Shown here piece after piece: positions 1 through 8,247 of a stretch of 46,743 nucleotides of DNA. Both the position numbers and the translations under genes were made by a program. Location: assembly GCF_018598555.1 (NCBI RefSeq), contig NZ_JAHEWN010000020.1:1-46743 (forward strand), read 5' to 3'. The notes below the pieces were generated by a model that saw nothing but the letters and a program-made list of their open reading frames with translations, ran no database searches and was not told the DNA's origin. Numbering within the stretch: position 1 is the first letter of the stretch; the number at the start of each line of letters is the position of its first letter. The stretch is from Curtobacterium aurantiacum. Lineage in GTDB: Bacteria > Actinomycetota > Actinomycetes > Actinomycetales > Microbacteriaceae.

Positions 1-52
1 TGAGGGCCGGGGCCGGGGCCCGGCCCAGCCCCGGCCCCGGCCCCGGCCCTCA
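1..52 (-). terminator. GC-only hairpin covering the stop codon of uxaC
   Basis: Positions 1-20 and 33-52 are perfect reverse complements, built from repeated GGGGCC/GGCCCC units, with a 12-nt loop. The uxaC stop codon (complement of 50-52) forms the base of the stem. No T-tract is visible on either side, and the window edge hides what follows. It is likely a factor-assisted terminator or an mRNA 3'-end stabiliser. Confidence 0.6.
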
Positions 53-1489
53 GAGCTTGAACGTCGCCCGCGGGATGCCGGACACGATCCGCCGGGCGGT
101 GTGCACGGCGTCCTCCTCCGAGATCTGGTGGGTGACCACGAGCGACGCCAGGTACGCGGCGTCCGCTCGACGTGCCATGTCGTGCCGTGCCGGGATCGAG
201 CAGTAGGCGCGGGTGTCGTCGATGAACCCGGAGGTCTTCGTGAACGACGCCGAGTCGGTGACGGCGGAGCGGTACCGCCCGATCGCTGCCGGGGTGTCGA
301 TGAACCACCACGGTGCCCCGGCGTACACGGCGGGGTAGAAGCCCGCGAGCGGCCCGATCTCCCGCGAGAAGACGGTCTCGTCCACGGTGAAGAGCACGAG
401 GTGGAAGCCGGGTGCGGTGCCGAAGGCCTCGAGCAGCGGCCGGAGCGGCTCCGTGAACGACCCGACGGCCGGCAGGTCGTGCCCGGTGTCCGGCCCGAAG
501 CGCTCGAGCGTCGGGGTGTGGTGGTTCCGGATCACGCCAGGGTGCAGCTGCATGACGAGGCCGTCCTCGACGCTCATCTCCGCCCAGCGGTAGAGCATGT
601 CGTGCCGGTACGCCGTCGCCTCGGACTCGGTGACCGACGAGGGGTCTCGGAGCGCCGCCGCGTGGATGCGTTCCCGCTCGCCCGCCGACAGGGGAGCGGA
701 CCCGGCGTCGAGCACCCCGGTGTCGGTGGCGGTCGCGCCGTGCTCGATGAAGTACCGGCGACGTGCTCGGAGCGCGGCCAACAGGCCTGCGTGGGTGCCC
801 GTGTCGATGCCCGACGCCTCCGCGATCGACGCGACCACGGGCCTCCAGTCCGACCGCGTCGGGTCGAACACGGCGTCGGCGCGGAAGGTGGGGAGCACCC
901 GACCGGTGAAGCCGGGGTCCGCCGTGAGCTGCGCGTGCGAAGCGAGGTCGTCCGCCGGGCCGTCGGTGGTGGCGAGGACCTCGATGCCGAAGGAGTCGAA
1001 CAGGGCGCGCGGACGGAAGGCGGGGGACGCCAGCAGGTCGGCGATGTGGTCGTACTGTGCGTCCGCGTTCCCGGCGGACGGTGCCTGGTCGAGCCCGAAC
1101 ACGTCGTGCAGCTCCGTCTCGAACCAGTACCGCACGGGGGTTCCGAGGAAGTCGTCCCAGTGCTCCGCCAGCTGCCGCCAGATGGTGCGGCCTGGAGGCT
1201 CGTGGTGCGTTCCGGACAGGTCGGCGCGTCCCAGCGCCTCCAGTCCCACCCCGTTCGCGTGCAGCAGGCGGAGCACGTAGTGGTCGGGCGTGATGAGCAG
1301 CGCTGCCGGGTCCGGGAACGGCTGGTCCGCCGCGATGAGCGCTGCGTCGACGTGCCCGTGCGGCGAGATGATCGGGGCGTCCTTGACCGCGTCGTACACG
1401 GTCCGTGCCACGGCTCGCGCTCCGGGGTCGGCCGGGAACAGACGGTCGGGGTGCGGCGCGAGCCGCGTGGTGGTGCTGGTCTGGGTCAT
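50..1489 (-). CDS. uxaC: Glucuronate isomerase (uronate isomerase)
   Basis: Cytoplasmic amidohydrolase-superfamily enzyme that isomerises D-glucuronate to D-fructuronate (and D-galacturonate to D-tagaturonate), the first step of hexuronate catabolism. The protein is about 479 aa, the usual family length. The N-terminal metal-binding motif SPHGHVD is present, as are conserved stretches such as HPDRLFPADP and the C-terminal ARRADAAYLA region. Two ATGs are adjacent (1490-1492 and 1487-1489). I chose the second because the AAGGAG box lies 6 nt before it, whereas it is only 3 nt from the first. It lies 30-odd bases downstream of the LacI-type gene on the same strand, so the two are probably co-transcribed. 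The rest of the pathway reads away on the other strand. Confidence 0.95.
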   Translation of the reverse strand: MTQTSTTTRLAPHPDRLFPADPGARAVARTVYDAVKDAPIISPHGHVDAALIAADQPFPDPAALLITPDHYVLRLLHANGVGLEALGRADLSGTHHEPPGRTIWRQLAEHWDDFLGTPVRYWFETELHDVFGLDQAPSAGNADAQYDHIADLLASPAFRPRALFDSFGIEVLATTDGPADDLASHAQLTADPGFTGRVLPTFRADAVFDPTRSDWRPVVASIAEASGIDTGTHAGLLAALRARRRYFIEHGATATDTGVLDAGSAPLSAGERERIHAAALRDPSSVTESEATAYRHDMLYRWAEMSVEDGLVMQLHPGVIRNHHTPTLERFGPDTGHDLPAVGSFTEPLRPLLEAFGTAPGFHLVLFTVDETVFSREIGPLAGFYPAVYAGAPWWFIDTPAAIGRYRSAVTDSASFTKTSGFIDDTRAYCSIPARHDMARRADAAYLASLVVTHQISEEDAVHTARRIVSGIPRATFKL

Positions 1490-1523
1490 CATCGACTCCT
1501 TCGGTGGGACGGCGATCGCAGGA

Positions 1524-2675
1524 TCAGGCGGTGTCGGAGCGGGGCGCCGGACCGGTCGACTCCCGCACGGTCAGGTGGGTGGGCAGGGCGACGGCACCGG
1601 ACATGTGCTCGCCGGGCAGCTCGTCGGCGGGGAGCGCGCCGAGTCGTCCGAGCAGCATCCGGATCGCGACCCGGCCGGCCCGCTCGATGGGCGACGTCAT
1701 CGTGGTGAGCGGTGGGTTGCAGAAGTCGGCGCCGAAGATGTCGTCACAGCCGACGATGCTCATCTCCTCGGGCACGCGGACCCCGCGCTCCCGCAGCCGG
1801 GCGAGCATGCCGATGGCGATCAGGTCGTTGAAGGCGATGCAGGCGGTGGCGCCGGCGTGCACGGCGGCGTCGGCGGCGGCGGCCCCGGAGTCGACGAAGG
1901 GCGCGTGCGGCCCGACGCGGCCGACCCGGATGCCCAGGCGTTTGGCGACCTGCACGAGCGCCCGCCACCGCCGCTCGTTCGACCACGAGCTGTCCGGCCC
2001 GGCGACGTAGAGGATCTCCCGGTGGCCCAGTGACACCAGGTGCTGGACCGCCTGCTCCACCCCGCCGGGGGTGTCGATGAGCACCGAGGGCACACCGGCC
2101 GGCCGGCGGTTCACCACGACGAGGGGGACCCGCTCGGCGAACCGCGCGATCTGCGCGTCGGACAGGCGCGACGCCGTCAGCACGACGCCGTCGGCCTTCG
2201 CCCCGACGGCGCTCAGCGCGGCCATCTCGGCGTCGGCGGACTCCTCGGTGTCGACGAGCAGTTGCGTCCACCCGGCCCCGGCGAGCTGGTGCTGCGTGCC
2301 GCGGATGACGTCGAAGTAGAAGGGGTTCGTGATGTCGGACACGAGCACGGCGACGGCGCGGGTGCGGCCGGAGGTCAACGCGCGGGCCTGCGAGTTGGCG
2401 ACGTAGCCGAGTTCGCGTGCTGCCCGCTGGATGCGCTCCTGCGTGACGGGGTTCACCCGGTCGGGCAGGGACAGGGCGCGGGAGACGGTGGACGCGGCGA
2501 CCCCGGTCGCGTCGGCGATGTCGCGGATCGTGACGCGACGCGCGGCACCAGCGGCACCGGCGGCGGCGGCACCGGCGCGCGTGACAGCACCGGCGGCGGC
2601 ACCGGCGCGCGTGCTGGCGCCAGCGGCGGCACCGGTGCGCGTGCCGCGTCCGTCGTCCGTCGTCCGTCCGCTCAC
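1524..2675 (-). CDS. LacI-family transcriptional regulator of the uronate locus
   Basis: About 383 aa. The N-terminal LacI helix-turn-helix is at roughly residues 46-70 (TIRDIADATGVAASTVSRAL), followed by a periplasmic-binding-like effector domain ending in LTVRESTG. The segment before the HTH is unusual: it is encoded by three tandem 30-nt units (2561-2650), giving a 10-residue Ala/Gly/Thr/Arg repeat. Family members normally begin 3-10 residues before the HTH. The valines closer to the HTH are GTC codons, so the best visible start is GTG at 2675, only 7 nt after a TACGTT -10 box; this suggests a leaderless message. It probably represses itself, uxaC and the divergent transport operon through the operator at 2697-2732. 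The ligand is inferred to be a uronate or an intermediate. Confidence 0.88.
   Translation of the reverse strand: MSGRTTDDGRGTRTGAAAGASTRAGAAAGAVTRAGAAAAGAAGAARRVTIRDIADATGVAASTVSRALSLPDRVNPVTQERIQRAARELGYVANSQARALTSGRTRAVAVLVSDITNPFYFDVIRGTQHQLAGAGWTQLLVDTEESADAEMAALSAVGAKADGVVLTASRLSDAQIARFAERVPLVVVNRRPAGVPSVLIDTPGGVEQAVQHLVSLGHREILYVAGPDSSWSNERRWRALVQVAKRLGIRVGRVGPHAPFVDSGAAAADAAVHAGATACIAFNDLIAIGMLARLRERGVRVPEEMSIVGCDDIFGADFCNPPLTTMTSPIERAGRVAIRMLLGRLGALPADELPGEHMSGAVALPTHLTVRESTGPAPRSDTA
2561..2650. repeat. 30-bp tandem repeat, three units, in the regulator N-terminus
   Basis: Units 2561-2590, 2591-2620 and 2621-2650 align with few changes; each begins with a gcggcggcaccgg-type core. In the regulator frame they encode a 10-residue TRAGAAAGA-type repeat. 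Period 30 keeps the frame, so copy-number change would alter length without a frameshift. Confidence 0.8.
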
Positions 2676-2682
2676 GAGGCCG

Positions 2683-2712
2683 AACGTATTCGCGTCTGGC
2701 AACAAGTGGCAA
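2683..2712 (-). promoter_or_regulatory. Promoter of the LacI-type gene
   Basis: On the minus strand TTGCCA (2712-2707) is followed after 18 nt by TACGTT (2688-2683), which ends 7 nt before GTG 2675. The -35 box lies inside the operator dyad, which fits autorepression. Confidence 0.45.
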
Positions 2713-2732
2713 CCGGTTGCCGCCTGTTGCCA
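2697..2732. promoter_or_regulatory. Nested LacI-type operator between the divergent units
   Basis: A perfect 14-bp dyad ggcaaccggttgcc (2708-2721) is centred exactly within a second dyad, tggcaaca (2697-2704) and tgttgcca (2725-2732). This gives four GGCAAC half-sites around one axis. The central CG and the half-sites are typical of LacI-family operators, and the gene for such a regulator is adjacent. Confidence 0.75.
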
Positions 2733-2795
2733 ACGGCGGAACAGTGGTGCCACCGAGCAGCGCCGCTCGGAGGAGGTCTCGAGGAGGAAACCCCC

Positions 2796-4151
2796 GTGAA
2801 GACGAGAAGACTGCCAGCCCGCACCCTCGTCGGTGCCGTCGCCGTGGTCGCCCTCGCCGCACTGTCCCTGCAGGGATGTGCCGTGGTGAACGGCAGCGGC
2901 GACGACCCGAACACCCTCCGCGTGATGATGGGCGCGGACACCACCTACCCCAAGGAACGCAAGCAGTGGCAGCGGGACACCGCCGCCGAGTTCAAGCGCA
3001 CGACCGGCGCGGACATCCAGTGGGAGACGTACTCGTCCGCGCAGGAGGAGTTGACCGCGATCCAGACGAGCGTCATCTCCGGCCAGGGGCCCGACGTGTA
3101 CGCGATCGGCACCACCTTCACCCCGACCGCCTACGCCACCGGCGCCTTCGTCGAGATGGGGGCGAAGGAGTGGAAGGCCATCGGCGGCAAGGACCAGTTC
3201 GACCCCGCGTCGTTCGGCATCTCGGGCCCGAGCCCGTCGAAGCAGATCGGGATCCCCTTCGCCAGCCGCCCGTTCGTGATGGCAGTGAACAAGGACCTGC
3301 TCGCGAAGGCCGGCATCACCGACATGCCCACGACGTGGGACGAGCTGACCGCCGACGCGAAGGCCACCACCGGTGACGGCCGCCACGGGATGGCGATCGC
3401 CTACGCCGACGGCTTCGACCCCTGGAAGTTCGTGTGGGGGATGTCGCAGAACGCCGGCAACACGATCGTCGACGGCTCGGAGGCCGAGATCGACAGCGAG
3501 GCCGTCGCGAACGCCTACCGCACCTACTTCGACTGGGTCACGAAGGACGGTGTCGTCGACCCGGCCGCGATCGGCTGGAACAACGCCCAGGCCCTCGCAC
3601 AGTTCACCGAGGGCAAGGCGGCGTTCTTCCCGATGACGACCACCACCGCGATCAACTCGTTCGAGGGCACGAAGGTCGACGGCAAGTACGAGTTCGCCCT
3701 GCTGCCGACCGTCCCGCCAGGTGCCACGGAACGGCCGGCGGACGGCATCGAGGCCGCGAGCATCCTGTCCGGCGACAACTGGGTCGTCGCGGACTACGGG
3801 ACCAAGCAGGATCTGTCGTTCGCGTTCGTCAAGCAGCTCAGCGCTCCGAAGGCGCAGCTCGAGTACTACGACCTGTTCGGCAACCTGCCGACGAACGCGT
3901 CCGCCGCTGCCGACCTCGCGGCCGACAACCCGCAACTCAAGCCCATCATCGACGCCGGCCGGCTCTCGAAGCCGACCGCGTTCACCGGTGCATGGTCCGA
4001 CATCCAGCTCGCCCTGGTCGACGTCGTCGTGCAGTCGATCCCGTCGCTGAAGTCCGGCGAGGTCTCCGACGACCAGCTGCGGGCACGCCTCGAAGCAGCA
4101 CAACGCGACGCCCAAGCCACCCTCGACCGTCAGAAGAACGGAGGTCTGTGA
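2796..4151 (+). CDS. ABC transporter solute-binding lipoprotein (sugar type)
   Basis: Extracytoplasmic family 1 sugar-binding protein of about 451 aa that would deliver a uronide or oligouronide to the permeases encoded next. It has a lipoprotein signal peptide: a basic start (KTRRLPAR), a hydrophobic core and the lipobox LSLQGC with the acylated Cys at residue 28. Mature-region motifs include ERKQWQRDTAAEFKRTTGADI and SGQGPDVYAIGTTF. GTG 2796 is chosen because GAGGAGGAAA lies just upstream and translation from there begins with the signal peptide. Its stop overlaps the next start by one base (TGATG). Expression is probably controlled by the operator at 2697-2732. The substrate is inferred from the neighbouring catabolic genes. 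Confidence 0.92.
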   Translation: MKTRRLPARTLVGAVAVVALAALSLQGCAVVNGSGDDPNTLRVMMGADTTYPKERKQWQRDTAAEFKRTTGADIQWETYSSAQEELTAIQTSVISGQGPDVYAIGTTFTPTAYATGAFVEMGAKEWKAIGGKDQFDPASFGISGPSPSKQIGIPFASRPFVMAVNKDLLAKAGITDMPTTWDELTADAKATTGDGRHGMAIAYADGFDPWKFVWGMSQNAGNTIVDGSEAEIDSEAVANAYRTYFDWVTKDGVVDPAAIGWNNAQALAQFTEGKAAFFPMTTTTAINSFEGTKVDGKYEFALLPTVPPGATERPADGIEAASILSGDNWVVADYGTKQDLSFAFVKQLSAPKAQLEYYDLFGNLPTNASAAADLAADNPQLKPIIDAGRLSKPTAFTGAWSDIQLALVDVVVQSIPSLKSGEVSDDQLRARLEAAQRDAQATLDRQKNGGL

Positions 4152-5173
4152 TGACCAGCACGCAGACCAGGCCCCGCACCGATGCGGCGCCGCCGCGGCC
4201 GGTGCGTCCGGCCGGCAAGACGCCCCTCTACAAACGCGAACGCCCGCTCTGGATGCTCCTGCCCGGCGGGGTCCTCATGCTCGCCGTCATCGTGGTGCCG
4301 CTCCTGGTGGGCTTCTGGATCGCGATGCTCGACCTCGACCAGTACACGCTCCGCCAGTGGTTCAGCGCCCCGTTCGTCGGGTTCGCCAACTTCACCGAGG
4401 CGTTCACGAACTCGCCGCTGCTGCACTCCATCTGGATCTCGGTGTCGCTGTCGGTGCTCGTCACCGCGGTGACCGTGCCGATCGGGGTCGCCGCCGCGAT
4501 CTCGACGCAGAACCGGTTCCCCGGCCGCGGACTCGTCCGTTCGATCTACCTGATCCCGTACGTGCTCCCCGCGTTCGTCGTCGGGACGTTCTTCCGCACG
4601 ATGCTGCAGCCGCAGGGCGTCGTGAACTCGATCCTGCACACCGACGTGCTGTGGCTGAACGGCTCGGCGTCGTACTGGGCGCTCGCCGGCGTGATGATCT
4701 GGACGAGCTGGCCCTTCGTCTACCTGCTGTCCCTGGCCGGACTGCAGGCCGTGGACAACGAGGTGCACGAGGCCGCCGCGCTCGACGGGGTGACCTGGTG
4801 GGCGAAGCTGCGGTACATCATCTTCCCGTACCTGCGCGGACCCCTCAGCCTCGCGGTGATCATCTCGATCCTGCACAACATCAACAACTTCACGCTGCCG
4901 TTCGTGCTGTTCGGCATCCCGCTGCCGTCCAGCGTCGAGGTGATGCCCGTCCTGACGTACATCGCGAGCTTCCAGTCGTTCCGCTTCGGCCTGTCCGCGG
5001 CGATGGCGATCTGCTCGCTCGTGATCGTCGCGATCCCGCTGTTCGTCTACCTGCGGGCGGTCAAGCTCGACACCGGTGACGACGCGGGCCCCAACCGGAA
5101 GCAGCGTCGCGCCGACCGCGCCACGCTCGCCGCCGCCCCGACCGCAGCCGACCTCGACGGAGCCCGCGCATGA
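4151..5173 (+). CDS. Carbohydrate ABC transporter permease (MalF type)
   Basis: Integral membrane permease of about 340 aa with around six hydrophobic segments, starting with WMLLPGGVLMLAVIVVPLLVG. The cytoplasmic EAA loop that docks the ATPase is visible as EVHEAAALDGVTWWAKLRYI. The cytoplasmic N-terminus is rich in Arg/Pro. The start ATG overlaps the binding-protein stop and the gene overlaps the next permease by ATGA, so the three are translationally coupled. No ATP-binding subunit gene is present in the cluster, so it probably uses a shared MsiK-type ATPase encoded elsewhere. Confidence 0.92.
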   Translation: MTSTQTRPRTDAAPPRPVRPAGKTPLYKRERPLWMLLPGGVLMLAVIVVPLLVGFWIAMLDLDQYTLRQWFSAPFVGFANFTEAFTNSPLLHSIWISVSLSVLVTAVTVPIGVAAAISTQNRFPGRGLVRSIYLIPYVLPAFVVGTFFRTMLQPQGVVNSILHTDVLWLNGSASYWALAGVMIWTSWPFVYLLSLAGLQAVDNEVHEAAALDGVTWWAKLRYIIFPYLRGPLSLAVIISILHNINNFTLPFVLFGIPLPSSVEVMPVLTYIASFQSFRFGLSAAMAICSLVIVAIPLFVYLRAVKLDTGDDAGPNRKQRRADRATLAAAPTAADLDGARA

Positions 5174-6126
5174 GCGCCCCGAGCACGTCCTTCAGCACCC
5201 GCACCCGCCCCACCGCGACGCTCACCGAGAGCATCACGACCGGCGGCGGGCGACGGAGCAAGCGTCCATACGACACCGACGTCACCCGGCTGCTGCCGCG
5301 CTGGCTGCTCGTCACCGTCATCGCGGTGATCATCGCGTTCATCGCCGTCCCGGTGCTCTACATCCTGTTCGGATCGGTCAACTCGGACGTCGCGGTCGCC
5401 CGTGGCGAGTACTTCCCGTCCGAGTTCACCCTGTCGAACTACGTCGAGATCTGGTCCACCGTCGCCCTCGGCGAGGGGCTGGTGAACTCGATGCTCACCG
5501 CCGGAGCCGTCGCCGTCGCGAGTGCCGCGCTCGCCGTCTCCACGGCGTACGTGCTGGTGCGGTTCCGGTTCCTCGGGCGTCTGACGATCCTGCGTGGGCT
5601 CCTCGCCCTGCAGTCGATCCCGGGCACGCTGCTGCTCCTGCCCGTCTTCGTGGTGTTCTCGAACATCGCCAGTGCGACCGGGGTGCAGATCATCGGCACC
5701 CGCTGGGGCCTGTTCGTCACCTACCTGACCTTCGCCCTGCCGTTCTCGACGTGGGTGATGGTCACGTACCTGCGCGGCCTGCCGAAGGAGCTCGAAGAAG
5801 CGGCGCGGATCGACGGCGCCAGCTCGACGAAGATCCTGACGAAGATCGTGCTCCCACTGTCGTGGCCGGGCATCGTCGTGTCCGCGATCTTCGCGTTCCT
5901 GCTCGGCTGGAACGACGTCCTGTTCTCCACGATCATGACGACCCCGAACACCCGGACGGTCGCCGTGGTCCTGCAGGTGCTCGGCACCACGCAAGAGGGC
6001 GGCGCCGTCCCGATCTACGGCCAGATGATGGCCGCCTCGATCGTCTGCGCGGTCCCCGTCGTCGCCCTGTACCTGATCTTCCAGCGCTACCTGATCGGCG
6101 GGCTCACCGCCGGCTCCGTCAAGTAG
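5170..6126 (+). CDS. Carbohydrate ABC transporter permease (MalG type)
   Basis: Second permease half of the importer, about 318 aa. It has roughly six membrane spans and the EAA motif ELEEAARIDGASSTKILTKI. It ends in the family-typical QRYLIGGLTAGSVK. It overlaps the upstream permease by four bases (ATGA). A strong palindrome (6142-6185) separates it from the catabolic genes that follow, dividing the operon into a transport half and an enzyme half. Confidence 0.93.
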   Translation: MSAPSTSFSTRTRPTATLTESITTGGGRRSKRPYDTDVTRLLPRWLLVTVIAVIIAFIAVPVLYILFGSVNSDVAVARGEYFPSEFTLSNYVEIWSTVALGEGLVNSMLTAGAVAVASAALAVSTAYVLVRFRFLGRLTILRGLLALQSIPGTLLLLPVFVVFSNIASATGVQIIGTRWGLFVTYLTFALPFSTWVMVTYLRGLPKELEEAARIDGASSTKILTKIVLPLSWPGIVVSAIFAFLLGWNDVLFSTIMTTPNTRTVAVVLQVLGTTQEGGAVPIYGQMMAASIVCAVPVVALYLIFQRYLIGGLTAGSVK

Positions 6127-6141
6127 GCCGCAACCCAGAAC

Positions 6142-6185
6142 CGGACGGGAGGCCCGTGGCGGCCCCGCCACGCGCCTCCCGTCCG
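6142..6185. repeat. Dispersed palindrome, intra-operonic copy
   Basis: Arms 6142-6162 and 6165-6185 pair over 21 positions with one mismatch. It carries the same cggacgggaggcccgtggcgg core as copies at 15821, 41196 and 43523. It lies between the permease stop and the ribosome binding site of the next gene, whose ATG is 14 nt downstream. Confidence 0.85.
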
Positions 6186-6199
6186 AACGAAAGGACACC

Positions 6200-7039
6200 A
6201 TGACCGACCAGCCCAGTTGGGAACTCTCCGGTTTCGGCGACGAGATCGACGCCGACCCGGTCGTCCAGGTCGCGGTCCTCCAGGCGCTCGGCGCGAGCGC
6301 CATCGAGGTCCGCAGCGCCTGGGGCGTCAACGTCGTCGACCTCGACGAGGACCAGCTCGCCGGCCTCCACCGGCTGCTCGACGAGCGCGGGCAGACCGTG
6401 TCCGCGATCGCCTCGCCGATCGGCAAGGTGCCCGTCGACGAACCCGTCGAACACGAGGTGTCGCGGCTCGCCCGTGCGATCCGTGCCGCGCACGCCCTCG
6501 GCACCACGAACATCCGGATCTTCTCGTTCTACTTCGAGGGCCGCACGCCCGACGACGTCCGCGACGACGTCCTCGTCCGGATGCGGGCGCTGGCCGACCT
6601 CGCCGAGCGCGAAGGGGTGACCCTGCTGCACGAGAACGAGAAGGACATCTACGGCGACGTCCCCACGCGGGTGCTCGACATCGTCGAGAGCGTCGGGTCC
6701 CCGGCACTCCGCCTCGCCTGGGACAACGCGAACTACGTGCAGTGCGGCGTCCGGCCGTTCACCGACGGCTGGGCACAGCTCGCGCCCTACGTCGACTACC
6801 TGCAGGTCAAGGACGCCCTCGCCGCCGACTCGTCGGTGGTGCCGGCGGGCGAGGGTGACGGCGAACTGCTCCAGACGCTCACCGCACTCCGCGACGCCGG
6901 GTACTCCGGCTACGCCTCGCTCGAGCCGCACCTCAGCGACGTCACCTCCCTCGGCGGGTTCTCCGGCCCCGCGGCCTTCGGTCGTGCCGGCCGGGCCTTC
7001 CGCACCCTCACCGACCAGATCGGAGTCACCCTGCGATGA
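6200..7039 (+). CDS. Sugar phosphate isomerase/epimerase-family TIM-barrel protein
   Basis: About 279 aa, AP endonuclease family 2-like (xylose isomerase-like) TIM barrel. Likely divalent-metal ligands are visible: Glu in LLHENEKDIYGD (near residue 145), Asp in LAWDNANY, the VKDA loop and Glu in SLEPH near the C-terminus. Known members include epimerases, dehydratases and lyases that break 3-keto-glycosides. The name therefore does not fix the reaction. It begins after a GAAAGGA box and overlaps the dehydrogenase gene by four bases, which ties the two functions together. The exact substrate cannot be read from the sequence. Confidence 0.85.
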   Translation: MTDQPSWELSGFGDEIDADPVVQVAVLQALGASAIEVRSAWGVNVVDLDEDQLAGLHRLLDERGQTVSAIASPIGKVPVDEPVEHEVSRLARAIRAAHALGTTNIRIFSFYFEGRTPDDVRDDVLVRMRALADLAEREGVTLLHENEKDIYGDVPTRVLDIVESVGSPALRLAWDNANYVQCGVRPFTDGWAQLAPYVDYLQVKDALAADSSVVPAGEGDGELLQTLTALRDAGYSGYASLEPHLSDVTSLGGFSGPAAFGRAGRAFRTLTDQIGVTLR

Positions 7040-8247
7040 CCGAACCCACCAACCCGCTCCGCCTGGCCGTCGTCGGCGCCGGTGTCATCGGACGCCACCA
7101 CGCCACCGTCGCGGTGCACCACCCCGACCTGCAGGTCGTCGCCCTCGTCGACGCCGTGCCCGAAGCCGCCACGAGCGCAGCCGACGCGATCGAGGCGATG
7201 GGCGTCGCCCGCCCGATCACGACGTCCACCATCGAGGAGGCGATCGACCAGACCGACATCGACGTCGTCGCGATCTGCTCGCCGTCCGGCATGCACGTGC
7301 AGCTCGCCGAGGCCGCCCTGGCCGCCGGCAAGCACGTCGTCATCGAGAAGCCGCTCGACACCACGATGCCCCGGGCCCGGCAGATCGCAGCGCTCGCCGC
7401 AGCCGCTCGCGACCGCGGGCTCGTCACGAGCGTCATCAGCCAGCACCGCTTCGACCCGGCGTCGGCAGTCGTCGCCCGGGCCGCGCACGACGGCGAGTTC
7501 GGCACCGTGACCTCGGGGCTCGCGAGCGTCGCCTGGTACCGGTCGCAGGGGTACTACGACTCCGGTGACTGGCGCGGCACCTGGGCGCTCGACGGCGGCG
7601 GCGCGGTGATGAACCAGGGCGTGCACACCGTCGACCTGCTCGTCTGGGCGCTCGGCCGTCCCGTCGAGATCTCGGCGCAGACCGGCCTGCTCGCCCACGA
7701 CCGCATCGAGGTCGAGGACACCGCGGTCGCCACCGTCCGGTTCGCCGGCGGGGCGCTCGGCGTCGTCCACTGCACGACCGCCGCGTACCCGGGGCTCTCC
7801 GCCCGGTACGCGGTGTACGGCACGCACGGGTCCGCCATCGTCGACGACGACCGGCTCGCGTACTTCCACATCGCCCCGGACACCGCCACGCTCGAGTCCG
7901 CCGCGACCACGTCGAACGCCAGCGCCGTCGCCGGAGCGGTCGACCAGAAGGACCAGGTCGTCCCGCCCGAGCACGTCGTCGGCGGCCCGGCTGAACCCGA
8001 CCACTTCGCCGCGGGGCACGCGCGGCAGTACACCGACATCGTCGACGCGATCCGGCAGGGGCGCGAACCGGGCGTCACCGTCGACGCGGCCCTGGTGTCG
8101 CTCGCCACCGTCCGCGGGCTCTACGTCAGCGCGACGCTCGGTCAGCCCGTGCGCATCGACGACGTGATCGACGGGAAGTACGACGACGTGGTGCCGGTCG
8201 TCGGCACACCCGCAACCGCCACCGCGACCGAAGGAGCAGCCCGATGA
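7036..8247 (+). CDS. Gfo/Idh/MocA-family NAD(P)-dependent oxidoreductase
   Basis: About 403 aa. The N-terminal Rossmann fold has GAGVIGRHH (near residue 15) and the family EKP motif (VIEKPLD). The C-terminal domain carries GGGAVMNQGVHTVDLL, with the Asp/His pair usual in this family. Members oxidise or reduce a hydroxyl of sugars, inositols and glycosides. The gene is sandwiched, with ATGA overlaps, between two TIM-barrel genes. This is the arrangement expected for reversible oxidation of a sugar hydroxyl coupled to epimerisation or elimination. Its C-terminal tail ([13 protein letters not shown]) is low-complexity and probably disordered. Confidence 0.9.
   Translation: MTEPTNPLRLAVVGAGVIGRHHATVAVHHPDLQVVALVDAVPEAATSAADAIEAMGVARPITTSTIEEAIDQTDIDVVAICSPSGMHVQLAEAALAAGKHVVIEKPLDTTMPRARQIAALAAAARDRGLVTSVISQHRFDPASAVVARAAHDGEFGTVTSGLASVAWYRSQGYYDSGDWRGTWALDGGGAVMNQGVHTVDLLVWALGRPVEISAQTGLLAHDRIEVEDTAVATVRFAGGALGVVHCTTAAYPGLSARYAVYGTHGSAIVDDDRLAYFHIAPDTATLESAATTSNASAVAGAVDQKDQVVPPEHVVGGPAEPDHFAAGHARQYTDIVDAIRQGREPGVTVDAALVSLATVRGLYVSATLGQPVRIDDVIDGKYDDVVPVVGTPATATATEGAAR

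Noticed and set aside
1524..4115. An open frame of 863 codons on the minus strand spanning the regulator and the binding-protein gene
   Set aside because: Only the part up to 2675 resembles a protein family (LacI). The rest is antisense to a clear lipoprotein gene and reflects the low stop-codon frequency in GC-rich DNA.
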